A stretch of 64,000 nt of DNA from Roseburia sp. (GCA_017937095.1 JAGBEG010000022.1:122983-186982), one strand, 5' to 3'; positions 1-8,217 are shown, counted from the first letter of the stretch. The notes: generated from the sequence alone by a model not told the origin. Numbers and translations: made by a program.

Positions 1-45
1 TACCTTGACCGCTTTCCCCTTGCTACCTCTCTTGATTGTTGTCAT
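1..45 (-). CDS. Start of a possible peptidoglycan-binding (PGBD1) protein, cut by window edge
   Basis: Only the first 15 codons are present: MTTIKRGSKGKAVKV. A strong ribosome-binding site (GAGGAGGA, complement of 53-60) lies 7 bases before the ATG, so this is a real start. The pattern of a basic start, then G-S-x-G-x-A-V-x-x, is what the first helix of a PG_binding_1 domain looks like, as in phage endolysins and autolysins. Product is inferred from 15 residues and is weak; the start is solid. Confidence 0.4.
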   Translation of the reverse strand, partial: MTTIKRGSKGKAVKV

Positions 46-215
46 GTCGTATTCCTCCTCGCTCTTGTTTGATGTTCCTGTCGCCGTTGTTGCCGTGCTT
101 GTCCCGGCAACCGGTGTATTACCCGTCAGCAGCTTATATGGAAAATCGCGGGAAATCAAAGTTTTGTTAGAAAATCAATGGTTTCCGGCGATTATTTTTG
201 TCATAATTTTGTCAT

Positions 216-264
216 AAAAAAAAGCCGAATACATAAGATTTGCTATAATCTCATATATTCGGCT
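216..264 (-). terminator. Rho-independent terminator
   Basis: A 9-bp perfect stem (223-231 with 256-264, AGCCGAATA/TATTCGGCT) is followed in the minus direction by a run of eight U (216-223). It sits just after the minus-strand gene ending at 290, so it ends the DUF2442 operon. Confidence 0.8.
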
Positions 265-289
265 CACTATCATTCTTTTAACAACAATA

Positions 290-508
290 TTATACATCCA
301 AATGAACATTTTCGCGATTATTAATCTCATCAATAAACGCTCTCATCATCTTACTAATCTGCCCCGCCTGACTGACTCCGGCAATATCGCAGGCTGCTGC
401 AAATTCCTCTGTCAAATTTCTTTTCAGCTTATATGACTTGCTTATCAGCCCTGCCCTCTCGTTCCACCTATCCTGTGGTCTTCTCTTTTCTATACTCATA
501 CCCGTCAT
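290..508 (-). CDS. Small ribbon-helix-helix-like protein, partner of the DUF2442 gene
   Basis: A 72-residue protein, basic at the N-terminus, then a short predicted strand (SKSYKLKRNL) and two helices, the general layout of a ribbon-helix-helix or CopG-like DNA-binding fold. Its ATG overlaps the stop of the upstream DUF2442 gene (ATGA at 505-508), so the two are probably translationally coupled. A second ATG at 499 (MSIEKRR) is an alternative start. I do not recognise the family by name. Pairing with DUF2442 and the palindrome in the shared promoter suggest an autoregulated two-gene module, perhaps toxin-antitoxin-like; that is inference. Confidence 0.7.
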   Translation of the reverse strand: MTGMSIEKRRPQDRWNERAGLISKSYKLKRNLTEEFAAACDIAGVSQAGQISKMMRAFIDEINNRENVHLDV

Positions 509-753
509 CCCAATACCAGCGTTTTGCTCATCTCATATAACTCATCTGGGCATATATCCTGTCCATCTGGCCATACTATCGTAAATCCGTCGGTTTCAAC
601 CGCTTTGAAATAGCTGATATCCTGCAATTTACCATACCATTCTCCCTTAATATATGGTTTGACATCAAATTGCTTTCTCTCTCCATTATCAAACTCTATA
701 TCAAGCATATAATCATCTTTTGCAATAACTTTTTGGGCTGTAGGTCTTAACAT
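505..753 (-). CDS. DUF2442 domain protein
   Basis: 82 residues. The layout of an early strand with D-x-E-F-D-N-G-E, the F-D-x-K-P-Y-I-K-G segment, a middle F-K-A-V and a late V-x-W-P-D-G-x-D-I-C-P-D-E-L-Y is the DUF2442 pattern. Members are small, often next to DUF4160 genes or in toxin-antitoxin-like pairs; no biochemical function is established for this one. The start has a good site (TTTGGAGGTG) 7-8 bases upstream. It is the first gene of a two-gene operon read from the promoter at 785-814. Confidence 0.85.
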   Translation of the reverse strand: MLRPTAQKVIAKDDYMLDIEFDNGERKQFDVKPYIKGEWYGKLQDISYFKAVETDGFTIVWPDGQDICPDELYEMSKTLVLG

Positions 754-784
754 ATTTTACACCTCCAAATCAAGATCTATTAAT

Positions 785-814
785 AAGATATCGCTACGGT
801 ACACCGTATGTCAA
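785..814 (-). promoter_or_regulatory. Sigma-70-type promoter with operator palindrome in the spacer
   Basis: On the minus strand TTGACA (809-814) and TATCTT (785-790) are 18 bp apart. The spacer contains TACGGT-GT-ACCGTA (795-808), an inverted repeat with perfect 6-bp arms. A repressor bound there would block polymerase, as in autoregulated small operons. Downstream gene starts at 753. Confidence 0.6.
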
Positions 815-973
815 TGCAAATTCATATGCTTACATTTTTCCTCATTTTCTCCCACTTTTTTCATATGCCAAAATTTTTTCTCATTTTTTCTTTCATACTT
901 TTTTGAAGCTTAATGAAACAAATCTTGCTTAGAAAGGAAATACATATAATATATCGAGGTTGAACACCACAAA

Positions 974-1005
974 GCCCCCGCTGCACCGTTTGGTGCGGCG
1001 GGGGC
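974..1005 (-). terminator. Strong GC-rich hairpin after the PIN/NYN gene
   Basis: A 14-bp stem with one G-U pair (974-987 with 992-1005) and a 4-base loop, 30 bp after the stop of the minus-strand gene at 1035. Only a short U-run follows, so it may end transcription weakly or protect the 3' end. Between it and position 815 I see only AT-rich sequence with no gene. Confidence 0.7.
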
Positions 1006-1034
1006 TTGCTTCGTTCCAGCCAGCTTCTCCTTCA

Positions 1035-2318
1035 TTACATACGATTCATAATCTTAATATGTGACTTGAACAAAGAATAATACTTCATTCCCTTGTCCTT
1101 GCCATAGTGTCCCTGCAGTGCGGCGCGGAGTGAGTTGAGATTCTTGCGCTTACCGTTTGCCTGATAGAGAAATCCTGCAAAATCCTCCGGGGCTTCTTCG
1201 GCAAATTCGCTGTGGGCAAATACCAGACTGCAATACAGCTCGAACTTCTCCTTCTGGCTGCTTGCAGGAAGTGCAGACCAGTACAGCGTATACTCTGCAT
1301 TCCCTTTAATCTCCTGATAAAGCCTCTTTCCTTCCTCCTCGCCCAAAAGCGCTACAAGCGCATTGTGGAAATCCACGAGATTCTCCTTGCTGATACAGCA
1401 GGCAAGCGTTTTGACAAGCGTATCCGCATCCATGGCAGGCTGCGTGCCCGACGGCTTTCCTGCATCTTCCGCCTGCATCTCTGCTGCATCTGTCTGGTGC
1501 TCTCCCGCCCCCGGCTTCTCTGCTTTCACCTCTGCTTCCGCTTCTGCGGTCTGTCCTGCCGTCTTAAGCTCTGCTTCCGCTGCCTTCTGTCCTGCAAGCT
1601 TCGGCTTCTTCCCTGCTTCCGCTTCTGCGGTCTGTCCTGCAAGCTTCGGCTTCTTCCCTGCTTCCGCTTCTGCGGTCTGTCCTGCGAGCTCCGGCTTCTT
1701 CTCCGCTTCCGCTGCCTCTGGCTCTGCATCCGGCTGCGATTCCGCAACACCCGGCTGCACCTCTGCCACGTCAGCAGCCCTCTCAGTGGACGCCGCTTCC
1801 CGCTCCTTCGCATCTGCCGCGGTCATCTCCTGCGCCGCTGTCGTCTCCTGCGCCGCTGTCGTCTCCTGCGCTGCGGTCATCTCCTGTGCCGCTGTCGTTT
1901 CCTGCGACTCCTGCGGCTGCGCCTTTTCTCCTGCGCCCTTCTTCTTGCCGTTCAACTGTCTGTAGCAGTCCTTGCCGCTCAGACGGCTCACCGGCATCTT
2001 TCTTTGCGTCCAGTAGCGGACGACCGCATCGAATCCTGTATCATTGGATACGATAACGTAGTCGCACTCCTGGTTCTCATGCAGACGATAACCAAGCTCC
2101 GATACGAGCTGGAAATCGAGTGCATTGCTTCCCTCAAAACATTTGATAAAATCTGCTTCCTTGTCCGTCTCCTTTAACATCCTCACATTCTCATAATTCA
2201 TATGCGGACTTTTCTGCGTGTAAAACACGATCACCTCGTCCTCCGCCTGTGAGGCTGCCAGAAGCGGCACCCATATGTCTCCTACATTCTCACTGTCAAC
2301 TAAATATATTTTCTTCAT
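1035..2318 (-). CDS. PIN/NYN-like nuclease domain protein with long repeat linker
   Basis: 427 residues. Residues 1-120 look like a PIN-like NYN domain: VDSENV with Asp8 and Asn11, Asp68 (ALDF), and SNDTGFD with Asp93 and Asp97, matching the acidic metal-binding set of this RNase-type fold. Residues ~130-300 are low complexity: six-residue units of the type AQETTA, then 15-residue units of the type GQTAEAEAGKKPKLA. Residues ~315-427 form a separate helical C-terminal domain rich in K, L and Y (HNALVALLGEEEG, HYGKDKGMKYY) that I cannot name. Start is fixed by AAGGGATTGA before the ATG. Likely an RNA-processing or RNA-binding factor of the LabA/NYN group; the substrate is unknown. Confidence 0.75.
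   Translation of the reverse strand: MKKIYLVDSENVGDIWVPLLAASQAEDEVIVFYTQKSPHMNYENVRMLKETDKEADFIKCFEGSNALDFQLVSELGYRLHENQECDYVIVSNDTGFDAVVRYWTQRKMPVSRLSGKDCYRQLNGKKKGAGEKAQPQESQETTAAQEMTAAQETTAAQETTAAQEMTAADAKEREAASTERAADVAEVQPGVAESQPDAEPEAAEAEKKPELAGQTAEAEAGKKPKLAGQTAEAEAGKKPKLAGQKAAEAELKTAGQTAEAEAEVKAEKPGAGEHQTDAAEMQAEDAGKPSGTQPAMDADTLVKTLACCISKENLVDFHNALVALLGEEEGKRLYQEIKGNAEYTLYWSALPASSQKEKFELYCSLVFAHSEFAEEAPEDFAGFLYQANGKRKNLNSLRAALQGHYGKDKGMKYYSLFKSHIKIMNRM
1587..1716. repeat. 45-bp tandem repeats inside the PIN/NYN gene
   Basis: A 45-bp unit starting CTGTCCTGCAAGC begins at 1587, 1632 and 1677. The first two copies are identical and the third is diverged. They encode the GQTAEAEAGKKPKLA units. 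A second tract at about 1820-1905 repeats an 18-bp unit (GTCGTCTCCTGCGCCGCT type) that encodes AQETTA/AQEMTA. Confidence 0.9.
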
Positions 2319-2521
2319 TCAATCCCTTAGCTGGCTGGAACCTTTTTTATTTTATCACATCTGTCCCAGGAAAGCCACATCCACATTTTCCCCATACCAT
2401 ACCATCATTGCTTCCTTCACTGCCTCTGCCATTTTCTTCATCATATTCTTCATCATAATCTTTCTTTCCTTCCTTTCCAAAAACGGTTGTGTTTCGTCTA
2501 CGCTGTGAATCATAAGTGCAC

Positions 2522-2577
2522 AAAGTAAACTGATTGTAAACAGACTGCACTTTTTTCGTTTACGGTAAGTTTACTTT
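2522..2577. promoter_or_regulatory. Nested inverted repeat between divergent genes
   Basis: GTAAAC occurs at 2525 and 2536, and its complement GTTTAC at 2558 and 2569, each pair with the same 5-bp gap. The outer arms are 10-bp perfect (AAAGTAAACT 2522-2531 with AGTTTACTTT 2568-2577). It lies in the 305-bp gap between the minus-strand PIN/NYN gene and the plus-strand SDR gene, 47 bp before the SDR start. It could be a cooperative operator or an RNA hairpin. Confidence 0.5.
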
Positions 2578-2623
2578 TCCGCCGTATCTTTCTTTCTATA
2601 AAAAAGAAATCGGAGGTACTTTT

Positions 2624-3448
2624 ATGAAAAATGTATGTGTCATCACCGGAGGCGGGAGCGGCATGGGACTTGCCACCGCACGCATTCTCGGAAAAACCCA
2701 TTTCATTATTATCTGTGGAAGAACTGTCTCAAAGCTCACGCACGCGATCGAGGAATTGCAAAAGGAAGGCATCGACTGTGAGGCGTTTCCATGTGACGTC
2801 TCAGACATCGGGTCTGTGAAAAAACTCGCGGAACATGCAGCCTCCCGCGGCAGGGTGCAGGCGCTGATCCACGCGGCAGGTTTAAGCCCGCACATGGGTG
2901 ACGCCGCCAGAATCATGGCGGTCAACGCACTTGGAACCATCTATATCAATACGGAATTTGCCAGAATCATGGAAAGCAAAAGCTGCATTTTAGATGTCTC
3001 CTCCATGTCCGCATACTTAACCCCTTCCATCGTCATGCCAAGACGTCTCTACCGGCTTGCCCTGACCGATACGGACCTCTTTTTTCAGAAAATGATGCGC
3101 CGTATCCGCCTTTTCCCAAAGAGCGTGCGTTCCGGCGTTGCCTATGGCATTTCCAAGGATTTCGTTATCTGGTACTCTAAACAGTCCGCTCTTTTATACG
3201 GTTCAAAAGACATCCGGGTTGTCTGCGTCTCCCCGGGTAACTTTGAGACGCCGATGGGAAGCCTTGAGCGTGAGGAAGCGGACAAATTTACAAAATACGC
3301 CGCGATAAAGCGCTTTGGAAAACCGGAAGAAATCGCATTCCTCTTCGCCGCGGTTGTCGATGAGCGAAACGGCTATCTGACCGGAGTCGACATCCTCTGT
3401 GACGGCGGACTGGTCGCCTCCGGCGTAAGCGCCATGTCGCGTTCGTGA
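2624..3448 (+). CDS. SDR-family NAD(P)-dependent oxidoreductase
   Basis: 274 residues, a classical short-chain dehydrogenase length. The glycine-rich cofactor loop is TGGGSGMG (8-15), the HAAG segment is at 83-86, and the catalytic set is Ser126/127 with Tyr174-x-x-x-Lys178 (YGISK). SPGNFETP (203-210) is the usual post-active-site turn. CGRT after beta-2 (31-34) favours NADP, tentatively. It probably reduces or oxidises a hydroxy/keto group, perhaps a hydroxysteroid as in gut Clostridia, but the substrate cannot be read from sequence. The start has CGGAGG 6 bases upstream. It is followed by a co-directional sensor kinase that has its own likely promoter. Confidence 0.88.
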   Translation: MKNVCVITGGGSGMGLATARILGKTHFIIICGRTVSKLTHAIEELQKEGIDCEAFPCDVSDIGSVKKLAEHAASRGRVQALIHAAGLSPHMGDAARIMAVNALGTIYINTEFARIMESKSCILDVSSMSAYLTPSIVMPRRLYRLALTDTDLFFQKMMRRIRLFPKSVRSGVAYGISKDFVIWYSKQSALLYGSKDIRVVCVSPGNFETPMGSLEREEADKFTKYAAIKRFGKPEEIAFLFAAVVDERNGYLTGVDILCDGGLVASGVSAMSRS

Positions 3449-3485
3449 CAGAAAAATGTTTCCTTAAAGAACCATGAAAAACACA

Positions 3486-3514
3486 TTGCGGATCTGCCGC
3501 AAATCCCGTATGAT
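3486..3514 (+). promoter_or_regulatory. Candidate promoter with palindrome for the sensor kinase
   Basis: TTGCGG (3486-3491) and TATGAT (3509-3514) are 17 bp apart. TTGCGG-ATCTG-CCGCAA (3486-3502) forms an inverted repeat covering the -35 element, a natural place for a repressor or the cognate response regulator. The kinase ATG is at 3546. Confidence 0.45.
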
Positions 3515-3545
3515 AAAATCAGAACACAGATTGGAGCATATTCCT

Positions 3546-4586
3546 ATGAAGAAAAACAAGCATCTCGACGACATCTATAAGCTTCCGAATTATTTTGCCA
3601 TATTTGCCATCGTCCCGGCGGTACTCTCCATTCTGGCATACGAACTCATCGAATATCTGGTAAATGCGGTCATACGTCCAAATCCCTATTATGATCCGCT
3701 TGTCGGGCTCGGAATGCTGATTCCGATGGCGTTTATGATGGAGCTGTTTACCTATTTCTTTTCGAAGGTCATCTATAAGAAGCTCAATCAGATTATTTCC
3801 GGCATTCATCAGGTGGCGGACGGCAATTACGACATCACGCTGAATGCAAAAAAGCTGTCGCCATTTACCGAGGTGGCGGAAAATTTTAACAAAATGACCG
3901 CAGAGCTTCGCAGCGTCGAGACTCTGCGCAATGATTTTATCAACGATTTTTCCCATGAGTTCAAGACCCCGATCACCTCGATCAACGGCTTTGCCAACCT
4001 GCTTTTGGACACGGAAGTGCCGGAGGCAGAAAAGCGGCAGTATCTGCAGATTATCGCCGATGAATCGGAACGCCTCGCCGCGCTCTCCCGCCAGACGCTT
4101 ATGATGTCGCGGCTCGACAACCAGCAGTCCATTCCCGACAAGTCGCCGTACGCACTTGACGAGCAGATCAAGCAGAATATTATCCTGCTCTCCCGCGAAT
4201 GGACGGATAAGAAAATTGATATGGGCGTCGATCTTATACCTGTGACATACTGCGGAAACGCCGATCTGATGTCCCACATCTGGATGAACCTGCTGAACAA
4301 CGCCATCAAGTTCACCCCGGAATGCGGTACGATCGACGTCGCGATGCGGCAGGAGGGAAACGAGATCCTTGTCTGTGTGTCGGACACCGGAAAAGGCATG
4401 ACCGAAGAGCAAATGGCGCATATTTTCAATAAATATTATCAGGCAGACCCCTCCCACGCCACGAAGGGCATGGGACTTGGACTTTCGATTGCCCACCGCA
4501 TCGTCGAGCTTTGCGGCGGCAGAATCGAGGTAAAGAGCACACCGGGCGCAGGCAGCACCTTTACCGTGCGTCTTCCAAATTCCTGA
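3546..4586 (+). CDS. HAMP-containing sensor histidine kinase
   Basis: 346 residues from the ATG at 3546, which has TTGGAG 9 bases upstream; an earlier in-frame ATG at 3474 lacks a site. Two membrane segments (about 15-38 and 53-73) flank a short outside loop, so most signal input must be through the membrane or a partner. HAMP follows (75-127), then HisKA with FSHEFKTP and phospho-acceptor His137, and a HATPase domain with the N box (LLNNAIKF, ~252), DTGKGM (280-285) and GMGLGLS (308-314). It is the partner of the response regulator that starts 89 bp downstream. Confidence 0.92.
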   Translation: MKKNKHLDDIYKLPNYFAIFAIVPAVLSILAYELIEYLVNAVIRPNPYYDPLVGLGMLIPMAFMMELFTYFFSKVIYKKLNQIISGIHQVADGNYDITLNAKKLSPFTEVAENFNKMTAELRSVETLRNDFINDFSHEFKTPITSINGFANLLLDTEVPEAEKRQYLQIIADESERLAALSRQTLMMSRLDNQQSIPDKSPYALDEQIKQNIILLSREWTDKKIDMGVDLIPVTYCGNADLMSHIWMNLLNNAIKFTPECGTIDVAMRQEGNEILVCVSDTGKGMTEEQMAHIFNKYYQADPSHATKGMGLGLSIAHRIVELCGGRIEVKSTPGAGSTFTVRLPNS

Positions 4587-4675
4587 TACCGTCTACAGCC
4601 CATCAAACGGCTTGCAGTATCTCTCCTGACTGTCTGCTTTTTGTTTTAACAATCTCTGTGAAAGGAAGGATTTCT

Positions 4676-5395
4676 ATGGCTACAATACTTGTGGTAGAGG
4701 ATGATAAAAATACAAGGCTTCTTTCGACCGCCCGCTTAAAGCCGTACTATGACGTGGTAACAGCGTGCGACGGCGAGGAGGCTCTCGACATCTTTTATAA
4801 ACAGCATATCGACCTGATCGTCGCTGACATCATGATGCCGAACATGGACGGCTATGAGCTGGTGCGCACGCTACGCGAATACCGGCAGGATGTTCCCGTT
4901 ATCATGCTCACGGCAAAGCAGACCTTTGAGGCAAAAAAGGAGGGCTTTAAGACCGGAACGGACGACTATATGACAAAGCCTGTGAATTACGAAGAGCTGC
5001 TCTGGCGCATCGAGGCGCTGCTCCGACGTGCCCGGATCAACACCGACCGCCAAATTGTCATCGGCACCGTCACCGTCAATGCAGAAAATTATACCGTAAG
5101 CCGCGCCCCATCCGCCGATGCGCCTACGGCAGCTTCCGGCTCTCCCGCTGGAGCATCCGAACAGCTTACCCTGCCTAAGAAAGAATTTGAGCTGCTCTAC
5201 AAGCTGCTCTCCTACCCCGACGTCATTTTCACCAAAGACCAGCTCTTAGAGGATATCTGGGGCTATGACACGGACAGCGACGAAAATACCATCAAGACAC
5301 ATATCAGCCGCCTGCGCGGCAAATTCGACGGCTGGAAGGAATTTGAGATCATCACGATCCGCGGACTTGGCTACAAAGCAGAGATTCACGCATGA
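4676..5395 (+). CDS. OmpR-type response regulator
   Basis: 239 residues. The receiver has acidic pocket Asp9-Asp10, phospho-acceptor Asp51 (VADIMMP), Thr79 and Lys101. A winged-helix DNA-binding domain fills the C-terminus (FTKDQLLEDIWG, ENTIKTHISRLRGK, IRGLGYK). Between them is an Ala/Ser/Pro-rich insertion (about 143-162) that most OmpR members lack. The start at 4676 has GAAAGGAAGG upstream and matches the usual receiver start. It is the partner of the kinase directly upstream. Confidence 0.93.
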   Translation: MATILVVEDDKNTRLLSTARLKPYYDVVTACDGEEALDIFYKQHIDLIVADIMMPNMDGYELVRTLREYRQDVPVIMLTAKQTFEAKKEGFKTGTDDYMTKPVNYEELLWRIEALLRRARINTDRQIVIGTVTVNAENYTVSRAPSADAPTAASGSPAGASEQLTLPKKEFELLYKLLSYPDVIFTKDQLLEDIWGYDTDSDENTIKTHISRLRGKFDGWKEFEIITIRGLGYKAEIHA

Positions 5396-5415
5396 ACCAT
5401 GCGCCATACACGAAA

Positions 5416-5461
5416 ACCCCGGCAGGGATAAACGGATTCTCTCCATATATCCCACCGGGGT
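5416..5461. terminator. Bidirectional terminator between convergent genes
   Basis: ACCCCGG (5416-5422) pairs with CCGGGGT (5455-5461), flanked by an A-run on one side and a T-rich stretch on the other. It separates the plus-strand response regulator from the minus-strand exonuclease. Confidence 0.6.
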
Positions 5462-5465
5462 CTTC

Positions 5466-6128
5466 TTATATATTTCTCGTATACCGGCATGCCGGATAAT
5501 TGCTGCACCCGAAAAACTCGCCGAACTTTCCGTTCCTTTTCCGCAGCTCGCCGCCGCATCTGGGACACAGGTCAAGCTTCTGATCCGCCTGAAGCTTTCC
5601 CAGCTCCTCAAAGCATTTCTGGTTCATGATACAGTCGTTTAACGCACGGTGCGCTCCCTCCACGCTGATGTGAAAATGCGACGCCACATCCACAAGCTTG
5701 TGATGTGACAGCTCCGGCAGGCAGCTTCGCGCCATATACAGCGTATCAATATAATCGTTTTCCACTGTTTTCCCAAAAAGGCTCTCTGCGGCATTCGACA
5801 CGAAGTTCAGATCGAACGACTGGATATTATGACCGACAAGCACCGCTTCCCCTGCAAACGCAAGGAAATCCGCAAGCGCCTCCCTGATATCCGGCACATC
5901 CTCCACCATCTCATCCGTGATGCCGTTTACCTGTGTGGCATAATACGGAATCGGTCTGCCGGGATTTACGAGTGTAGAAAAAGTGTCAGCGATTTGTCCG
6001 CCCAGAACCTTTACGGCTGATATTTCTATGATGTCATCCTTTATGACGCTGATGCCCGTTGTCTCGAGGTCAAAGACCACATAATCAGGCACGTATTTTA
6101 CGAGACGTTTTCCTTTGTGTGATGCCAT
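5466..6128 (-). CDS. DEDDh 3'-5' exonuclease fused to a topoisomerase-type zinc finger
   Basis: 220 residues. The N-terminal ~170 residues are an RNase T / PolC-epsilon-type exonuclease: Exo I FDLETTG (Asp20, Glu22), Exo II GHNIQSFD, Exo III HRALNDC. The C-terminal ~35 residues (CPRCGGEL ... FFGCSNYPAC) are a four-Cys zinc ribbon of the kind found at the end of bacterial topoisomerase I. The start at 6128 is chosen over 6149 because AAAGGAG lies 6 bases before it. Likely a nucleic-acid trimming or proofreading-type enzyme, with the zinc ribbon binding single-stranded DNA; that role is inference. Confidence 0.88.
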   Translation of the reverse strand: MASHKGKRLVKYVPDYVVFDLETTGISVIKDDIIEISAVKVLGGQIADTFSTLVNPGRPIPYYATQVNGITDEMVEDVPDIREALADFLAFAGEAVLVGHNIQSFDLNFVSNAAESLFGKTVENDYIDTLYMARSCLPELSHHKLVDVASHFHISVEGAHRALNDCIMNQKCFEELGKLQADQKLDLCPRCGGELRKRNGKFGEFFGCSNYPACRYTRNI

Positions 6129-6226
6129 TTGCCGCTCCTTTACCTTCATGAATATTCATAGTGTATCACAATAAAAGAAAATAGGAAAGCCGATTCGACT
6201 TTCCTACTTCAAACAACTTGCTTAGG

Positions 6227-6733
6227 TTATTCCAGTATTCCCCGAAGCACGCCGACCGCCTTCGACTGATACAGCGCGGCAAGCAGTATCGCCGCAAGCG
6301 CACTGCCGCCCAGCGTGCTGATAAAAAACGGCATGACATAGGTGAACAGCGCCGCCTCGGCATTTCCCATCAGAAACCGCGCCACCGGATAACAGAGCAT
6401 CCCGCCGATGATTCCCGTTCCGACGACTTCACCTGCGACTGCTACCGGAACCTTTTTCACATGCTGATAGAGCATCCCGCAGCAGAACGCTCCGACCATG
6501 CTCCCAGGAAATGCAAGCAGGCTTCCTGTTCCCATAAGGTTGCGGATCAGCGCCGTGCAGAATGAAAATCCGAGCGCATACCACGGTCCAAGGAAAATTC
6601 CCGCCAGCACGTTTAAAAGATGCTGTATCGGAAAGCACTTCGAGACGCCCACCGGTATGTAGAATGTGGAGAGCACGACGCCCAGCGCCGTCATCATGCC
6701 CGCCACCGCTAGCTTTCTTATATTTATCTTCAT
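6227..6733 (-). CDS. thiW: ThiW, S component of a thiazole/thiamin-precursor ECF transporter
   Basis: 168 residues, hydrophobic, with about five or six membrane segments and the typical S-component opening (RKLAVAGMMTALGVVLSTF). FPIQHLLNVLAGIFLGPWYA and GSMVGAFCCG match the ThiW family. ThiW is predicted to bind a thiazole precursor for energy-coupling-factor uptake. It starts 13 bp after thiC and shares its TPP riboswitch, which supports the assignment. The start at 6733 has AGAGGA upstream; the earlier in-frame ATG lies inside thiC. Confidence 0.88.
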   Translation of the reverse strand: MKINIRKLAVAGMMTALGVVLSTFYIPVGVSKCFPIQHLLNVLAGIFLGPWYALGFSFCTALIRNLMGTGSLLAFPGSMVGAFCCGMLYQHVKKVPVAVAGEVVGTGIIGGMLCYPVARFLMGNAEAALFTYVMPFFISTLGGSALAAILLAALYQSKAVGVLRGILE

Positions 6734-6746
6734 ATGTTTGTTCCTC

Positions 6747-8051
6747 TTACAAAATATCAATATACTCGCCGGAAAGCGCTTTATTCATACTGCGCACCGC
6801 GCAGAACTTTCCGCACATCGAACAGGTATCGTCGTGCTCCGGCTTTCTGTCGTCGCGAATCTGCTTTGCCGTCTCGGGATCGATCGCGCACTCCCACTGT
6901 GCGTCCCAGTCGAGCGCGCGTCTCGCGTCCGCCATCTTATCATCGATCTCTCTTGCCCCGCGGACTCCCTTTGCGATATCCGCCGCGTGCGCCGCAATCT
7001 TGGACGCAATGATGCCCTGCTTGACATCCTCCACATTCGGGAGCGCAAGATGCTCCGCCGGAGTCACATAGCACAGGAAAGCCGCACCGTTCTGTGCCGC
7101 GATCGCGCCGCCAATCGCAGAGGTGATATGGTCATAACCCGGCGCGATATCCGTCACGAGCGGTCCTAACACATAGAACGGCGCTCCCATGCAGATGGTC
7201 TGCTGAAGCTTCATATTCGCCGCGATCTGATCCATCGGCATGTGCCCCGGTCCCTCTACCATGACCTGTACATCACGCTCCCACGCGCGCTTCGTCAGCT
7301 CGCCGAGACGCACCAGCTCCTCGATCTGACACACATCGGACGCGTCCGCAAGACATCCCGGTCTGCAGGCATCGCCAAGTGAGATCGTCACGTCATGCTC
7401 GCGGCAGATTTCCAATATCTCATCGTAATACTCATAGAACGGATTCTCTTCGCCCGTCATGCACATCCATGCGAAAACAAGCGAACCGCCTCTGGAAACA
7501 ATGTTCATCTTCCGCTTGTGCTTTTTGATCTGCTCGATCGTCTTTCTTGTGATTCCGCAGTGCAATGTCACGAAATCAACGCCGTCCTCGGCATGCAGAC
7601 GTACCACGTCAATGAAATCCTTTGCGGTGAGCGTCGCTAAGTCTCTCTGATAATGAATCACGGAATCATATACCGGCACGGTTCCGATCATTGCAGGACA
7701 TTCCGCTACAAGCTTTCTGCGGAACGGAATCGTATCGCCGTGGGAGGAGAGATCCATAATGGCATGCGCGCCCATATTGACCGCCGCCATGACCTTTTCC
7801 ATCTCAATGTCATAGTCCTTGCAATCTCTCGAAACACCGAGATTCACGTTGATCTTCGTCCGAAGCATCGAGCCGACGCCCTCCGGATCGATACACTTAT
7901 GATTCTTATTGGCACAAATGGCAACCTTGCCCTCTGCCACGAGCGGCATCAGCTCTTCGACCGTCATTCGCTCCTTTGCCGCCACTTTCTTTAATTCCTC
8001 TGTTACAATCCCCTTGCGGGCTGCTTCCATCTGTGTTGCGTACTGTTCCAT
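6747..8051 (-). CDS. thiC: Phosphomethylpyrimidine synthase ThiC
   Basis: 434 residues, the usual short anaerobe length. ThiC is a radical SAM enzyme that turns aminoimidazole ribotide into hydroxymethylpyrimidine phosphate for thiamin synthesis. Visible marks are [12 protein letters not shown], the [20 protein letters not shown] segment (split here as conserved blocks) and the C-terminal iron-sulfur motif CSMCGKFC near the end. The ATG at 8051 (MEQYATQM) has a GGAGT site; longer in-frame starts run into the riboswitch terminator. It is controlled by the TPP riboswitch upstream and co-transcribed with thiW. Confidence 0.96.
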   Translation of the reverse strand: MEQYATQMEAARKGIVTEELKKVAAKERMTVEELMPLVAEGKVAICANKNHKCIDPEGVGSMLRTKINVNLGVSRDCKDYDIEMEKVMAAVNMGAHAIMDLSSHGDTIPFRRKLVAECPAMIGTVPVYDSVIHYQRDLATLTAKDFIDVVRLHAEDGVDFVTLHCGITRKTIEQIKKHKRKMNIVSRGGSLVFAWMCMTGEENPFYEYYDEILEICREHDVTISLGDACRPGCLADASDVCQIEELVRLGELTKRAWERDVQVMVEGPGHMPMDQIAANMKLQQTICMGAPFYVLGPLVTDIAPGYDHITSAIGGAIAAQNGAAFLCYVTPAEHLALPNVEDVKQGIIASKIAAHAADIAKGVRGAREIDDKMADARRALDWDAQWECAIDPETAKQIRDDRKPEHDDTCSMCGKFCAVRSMNKALSGEYIDIL

Positions 8052-8166
8052 ACATACTCCATTTCTGCAGGGGCACGGTTTTAGGTATATTTCCATACTT
8101 CCAAAACGCAAATAACAGGCTTTCGGCCACATCTGCCTGTTCGCATAAAAAATTTCCTGTAGAACC

Positions 8167-8200
8167 AAAAAGGATTCAACGCCGTAGTCGCGCCGAATCC
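8167..8200 (-). terminator. TPP riboswitch expression platform (intrinsic terminator)
   Basis: GGATTC (8195-8200) pairs with GAATCC (8172-8177), extended by G-U and G-C pairs around a short loop, and is followed by five U (8167-8171). It lies between the TPP aptamer and the thiC start, so ligand binding would favour this hairpin and stop transcription. Confidence 0.85.
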
Positions 8201-8217
8201 CTTCAAATTCATTTTCC

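Noticed and set aside
5-217. 70-codon plus-strand frame at the window start
   Set aside because: It overlaps a minus-strand gene start with a strong ribosome-binding site and looks like non-coding sequence.
1212-2177. Long plus-strand reading frames opposite the PIN/NYN gene
   Set aside because: Arg/Leu/Cys- or Ala/Ser-rich translations that mirror the repeat region; no ribosome-binding site, and the minus-strand gene has a recognisable domain.
3519-4496. 325-codon minus-strand frame over the sensor kinase
   Set aside because: The plus-strand frame has all kinase motifs; the antisense frame has none.
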